The position numbers and the translations under genes were made by a program. A DNA stretch of 5,846 nt. It comes from Dehalococcoidia bacterium. GTDB lineage: Bacteria; Chloroflexota; Dehalococcoidia; Dehalococcoidales; Fen-1064. This document shows positions 5,085 through 5,846 of the stretch, in pieces; positions within the stretch are counted from its first letter, which is position 1; each line of letters begins with the position of its first letter. Location: contig PMBW01000063.1 of NCBI GenBank assembly GCA_003153075.1, forward strand, positions 1 to 5,846, read 5' to 3'. The notes below the pieces were generated by a model. The model saw only the letters and a list, made by a program, of their open reading frames with translations, was not told the DNA's origin and ran no database searches.

Positions 5085-5090
5085 TATAAT
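5085..5090 (+). promoter_or_regulatory. Response-regulator promoter -10
   Basis: TATAAT is a perfect -10 hexamer, about 32 nt before ATG 5123. The -35 position at 17 bp reads ATGTTC, a poor match, and is overlapped by the phased boxes, which suggests dependence on a bound activator. Confidence 0.65.
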
Positions 5091-5110
5091 GTAGTAAAGT
5101 GAAACTGTAG

Positions 5111-5116
5111 CAGGAG
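5111..5116 (+). promoter_or_regulatory. Shine-Dalgarno of the response-regulator gene
   Basis: CAGGAG, 6 nt before ATG 5123, supports this start. Confidence 0.85.
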
Positions 5117-5122
5117 TCAATA

Positions 5123-5794
5123 ATGCGCGTATTAGTTGTCGAGGACGAAAGGCGGCTTGCCAGTATCATCAAACGCGGCCTCATCGAAGAAGGGTATGCG
5201 GTAGACACTGTCTATGATGGTGAAGAAGCGCAATACATGGCCGAAACCACCACTTACGACATCATTATCCTCGATATTATGTTGCCCAAGAAAGACGGCA
5301 TTGCGGTCTGTAAAGACCTGCGCGCTAAGAAAATCAACACTCCTGTTTTAATGCTCACGGCGCGCGACAGCGTTGAGGACAGGGTGAAGGGGCTGGATTC
5401 CGGCGCCGATGATTATGTTATCAAGCCTTTTGCTTTCAGCGAACTGCTGGCCCGCATTCGCGCCCTGCTGCGCCGCGAATCATTATCTAAAACACCCAAA
5501 ATGCAGGTCGGCGACCTGCTGCTCGATACTCTCACCAGAGAAGCCTGGCGCGGTGAACGTAAAATCGATCTGACCACTAAAGAATACTCCATCCTCGAGT
5601 ATTTTATGTCCCATCCAAATATGGTTATCACCAGGACGATGCTGGAAGAAAATGCCTGGGATTATGAATACGACAGCATGTCCAATATCATCGATGTATA
5701 CATCAGAAGGCTGCGCAGAAAAATAGACGCAGACGATGAGAACAGCATGATTCAAACGATAAGGGGCGCAGGCTACCGCCTGAAAACAGCATGA
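5123..5794 (+). CDS. OmpR/PhoB-family two-component response regulator
   Basis: This is a cytosolic DNA-binding regulator of 223 residues with a receiver domain (1-120) and a C-terminal winged-helix domain (about 126-222). Receiver residues are complete: acidic pair E7-D8, phospho-acceptor D51 in ILDIMLP, T79 in LTARD, Y98 and K101 in DYVIKPF. The effector domain shows LTTKEYSILEYF, then the recognition-helix region DSMSNIIDVYIRRLRRKID, and ends IRGAGYRLK. Style is closest to the CusR/QseB/MprA group, but no specific orthologue can be assigned. The last codon overlaps the start of the kinase gene (ATGA), so the pair is translationally coupled. Upstream phased boxes predict autoregulation, and matching boxes at htrA predict a role in envelope stress, by analogy with CssRS, CiaRH and MprAB systems that control htrA-type genes. 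Confidence 0.95.
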   Translation: MRVLVVEDERRLASIIKRGLIEEGYAVDTVYDGEEAQYMAETTTYDIIILDIMLPKKDGIAVCKDLRAKKINTPVLMLTARDSVEDRVKGLDSGADDYVIKPFAFSELLARIRALLRRESLSKTPKMQVGDLLLDTLTREAWRGERKIDLTTKEYSILEYFMSHPNMVITRTMLEENAWDYEYDSMSNIIDVYIRRLRRKIDADDENSMIQTIRGAGYRLKTA

Positions 5795-5846
5795 ATTTTT
5801 TTAAAAGCATCAGGACACGGCTGACACTATGGTACCTGGTAGTGCT
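5791..5846 (+). CDS. Sensor histidine kinase, N-terminal fragment
   Basis: ATG 5791-5793 overlaps the response-regulator stop TGA 5792-5794 by 4 nt. The 18 complete codons visible read MNFFKSIRTRLTLWYLVV and run off the right edge. A short basic stretch with IRTRLTLWY leading into a hydrophobic segment is the usual opening of membrane sensor kinases paired with OmpR-type regulators: a cytoplasmic lead followed by the first membrane helix. No sensor, HAMP or kinase motif is visible, so the call rests on this start, the position and the coupling. It has no ribosome site of its own, consistent with translational coupling. Confidence 0.8.
   Translation, partial: MNFFKSIRTRLTLWYLVV

Overview
The window has a roughly even base composition and reads like a compact bacterial chromosome with short intergenic gaps, small operons and mostly housekeeping genes. 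Lineage cannot be fixed from 5.8 kb. A free-standing ~95-residue Smr protein, an FKBP lipoprotein, an N-terminally anchored HtrA and an OmpR-type two-component pair would fit Chloroflexota (Dehalococcoidia-like). This is an impression from protein style, not a demonstrated assignment. There is no sign of phage, transposase, CRISPR or rRNA/tRNA genes.

Layout. Positions 1-1432, plus strand: a tight operon with the 3' end of a SIS-domain (GmhA-like) sugar-phosphate isomerase, a GmhB-like HAD phosphatase with a Cys/His zinc site, and a small transaldolase. Together they suggest supply of sedoheptulose 7-phosphate and its conversion towards an activated heptose. Positions 1433-1898: a 466-bp convergent gap with no convincing gene, holding a short perfect palindrome of dispersed-repeat type and possible decayed copies. 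Positions 1899-3416, minus strand: Maf nucleotide pyrophosphatase, an FKBP-type peptidyl-prolyl isomerase lipoprotein, and a small Smr-domain protein whose promoter looks leaderless. Positions 3530-4723, minus strand: a membrane-anchored HtrA/DegP-type serine protease, followed by a 12-bp-stem hairpin. Positions 4724-5122: a divergent regulatory region. Positions 5123-5846, plus strand: an OmpR/PhoB-family response regulator overlapping by 4 nt the start of a sensor kinase that runs off the window.

The most interesting part is the 399-bp divergent region. It carries three arrays of a 7-bp box (consensus about RTTCATC, with an RTTAATY variant) repeated every 11 bp, the spacing used by PhoB/OmpR-family regulators. 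In each array the promoter-proximal box ends exactly 9 nt before a -10-like hexamer. One array faces htrA, one faces the response-regulator gene, and one faces an unexplained minus-strand transcript that would end near a 10-bp inverted repeat just upstream of the htrA array. This predicts an autoregulated envelope-stress circuit (analogous in layout to CssRS-htrA, CiaRH-htrA and MprAB-pepD) with a possible third output, either a small RNA or a long htrA leader. The protein functions are family-level calls. The circuit is inferred from sequence pattern alone.
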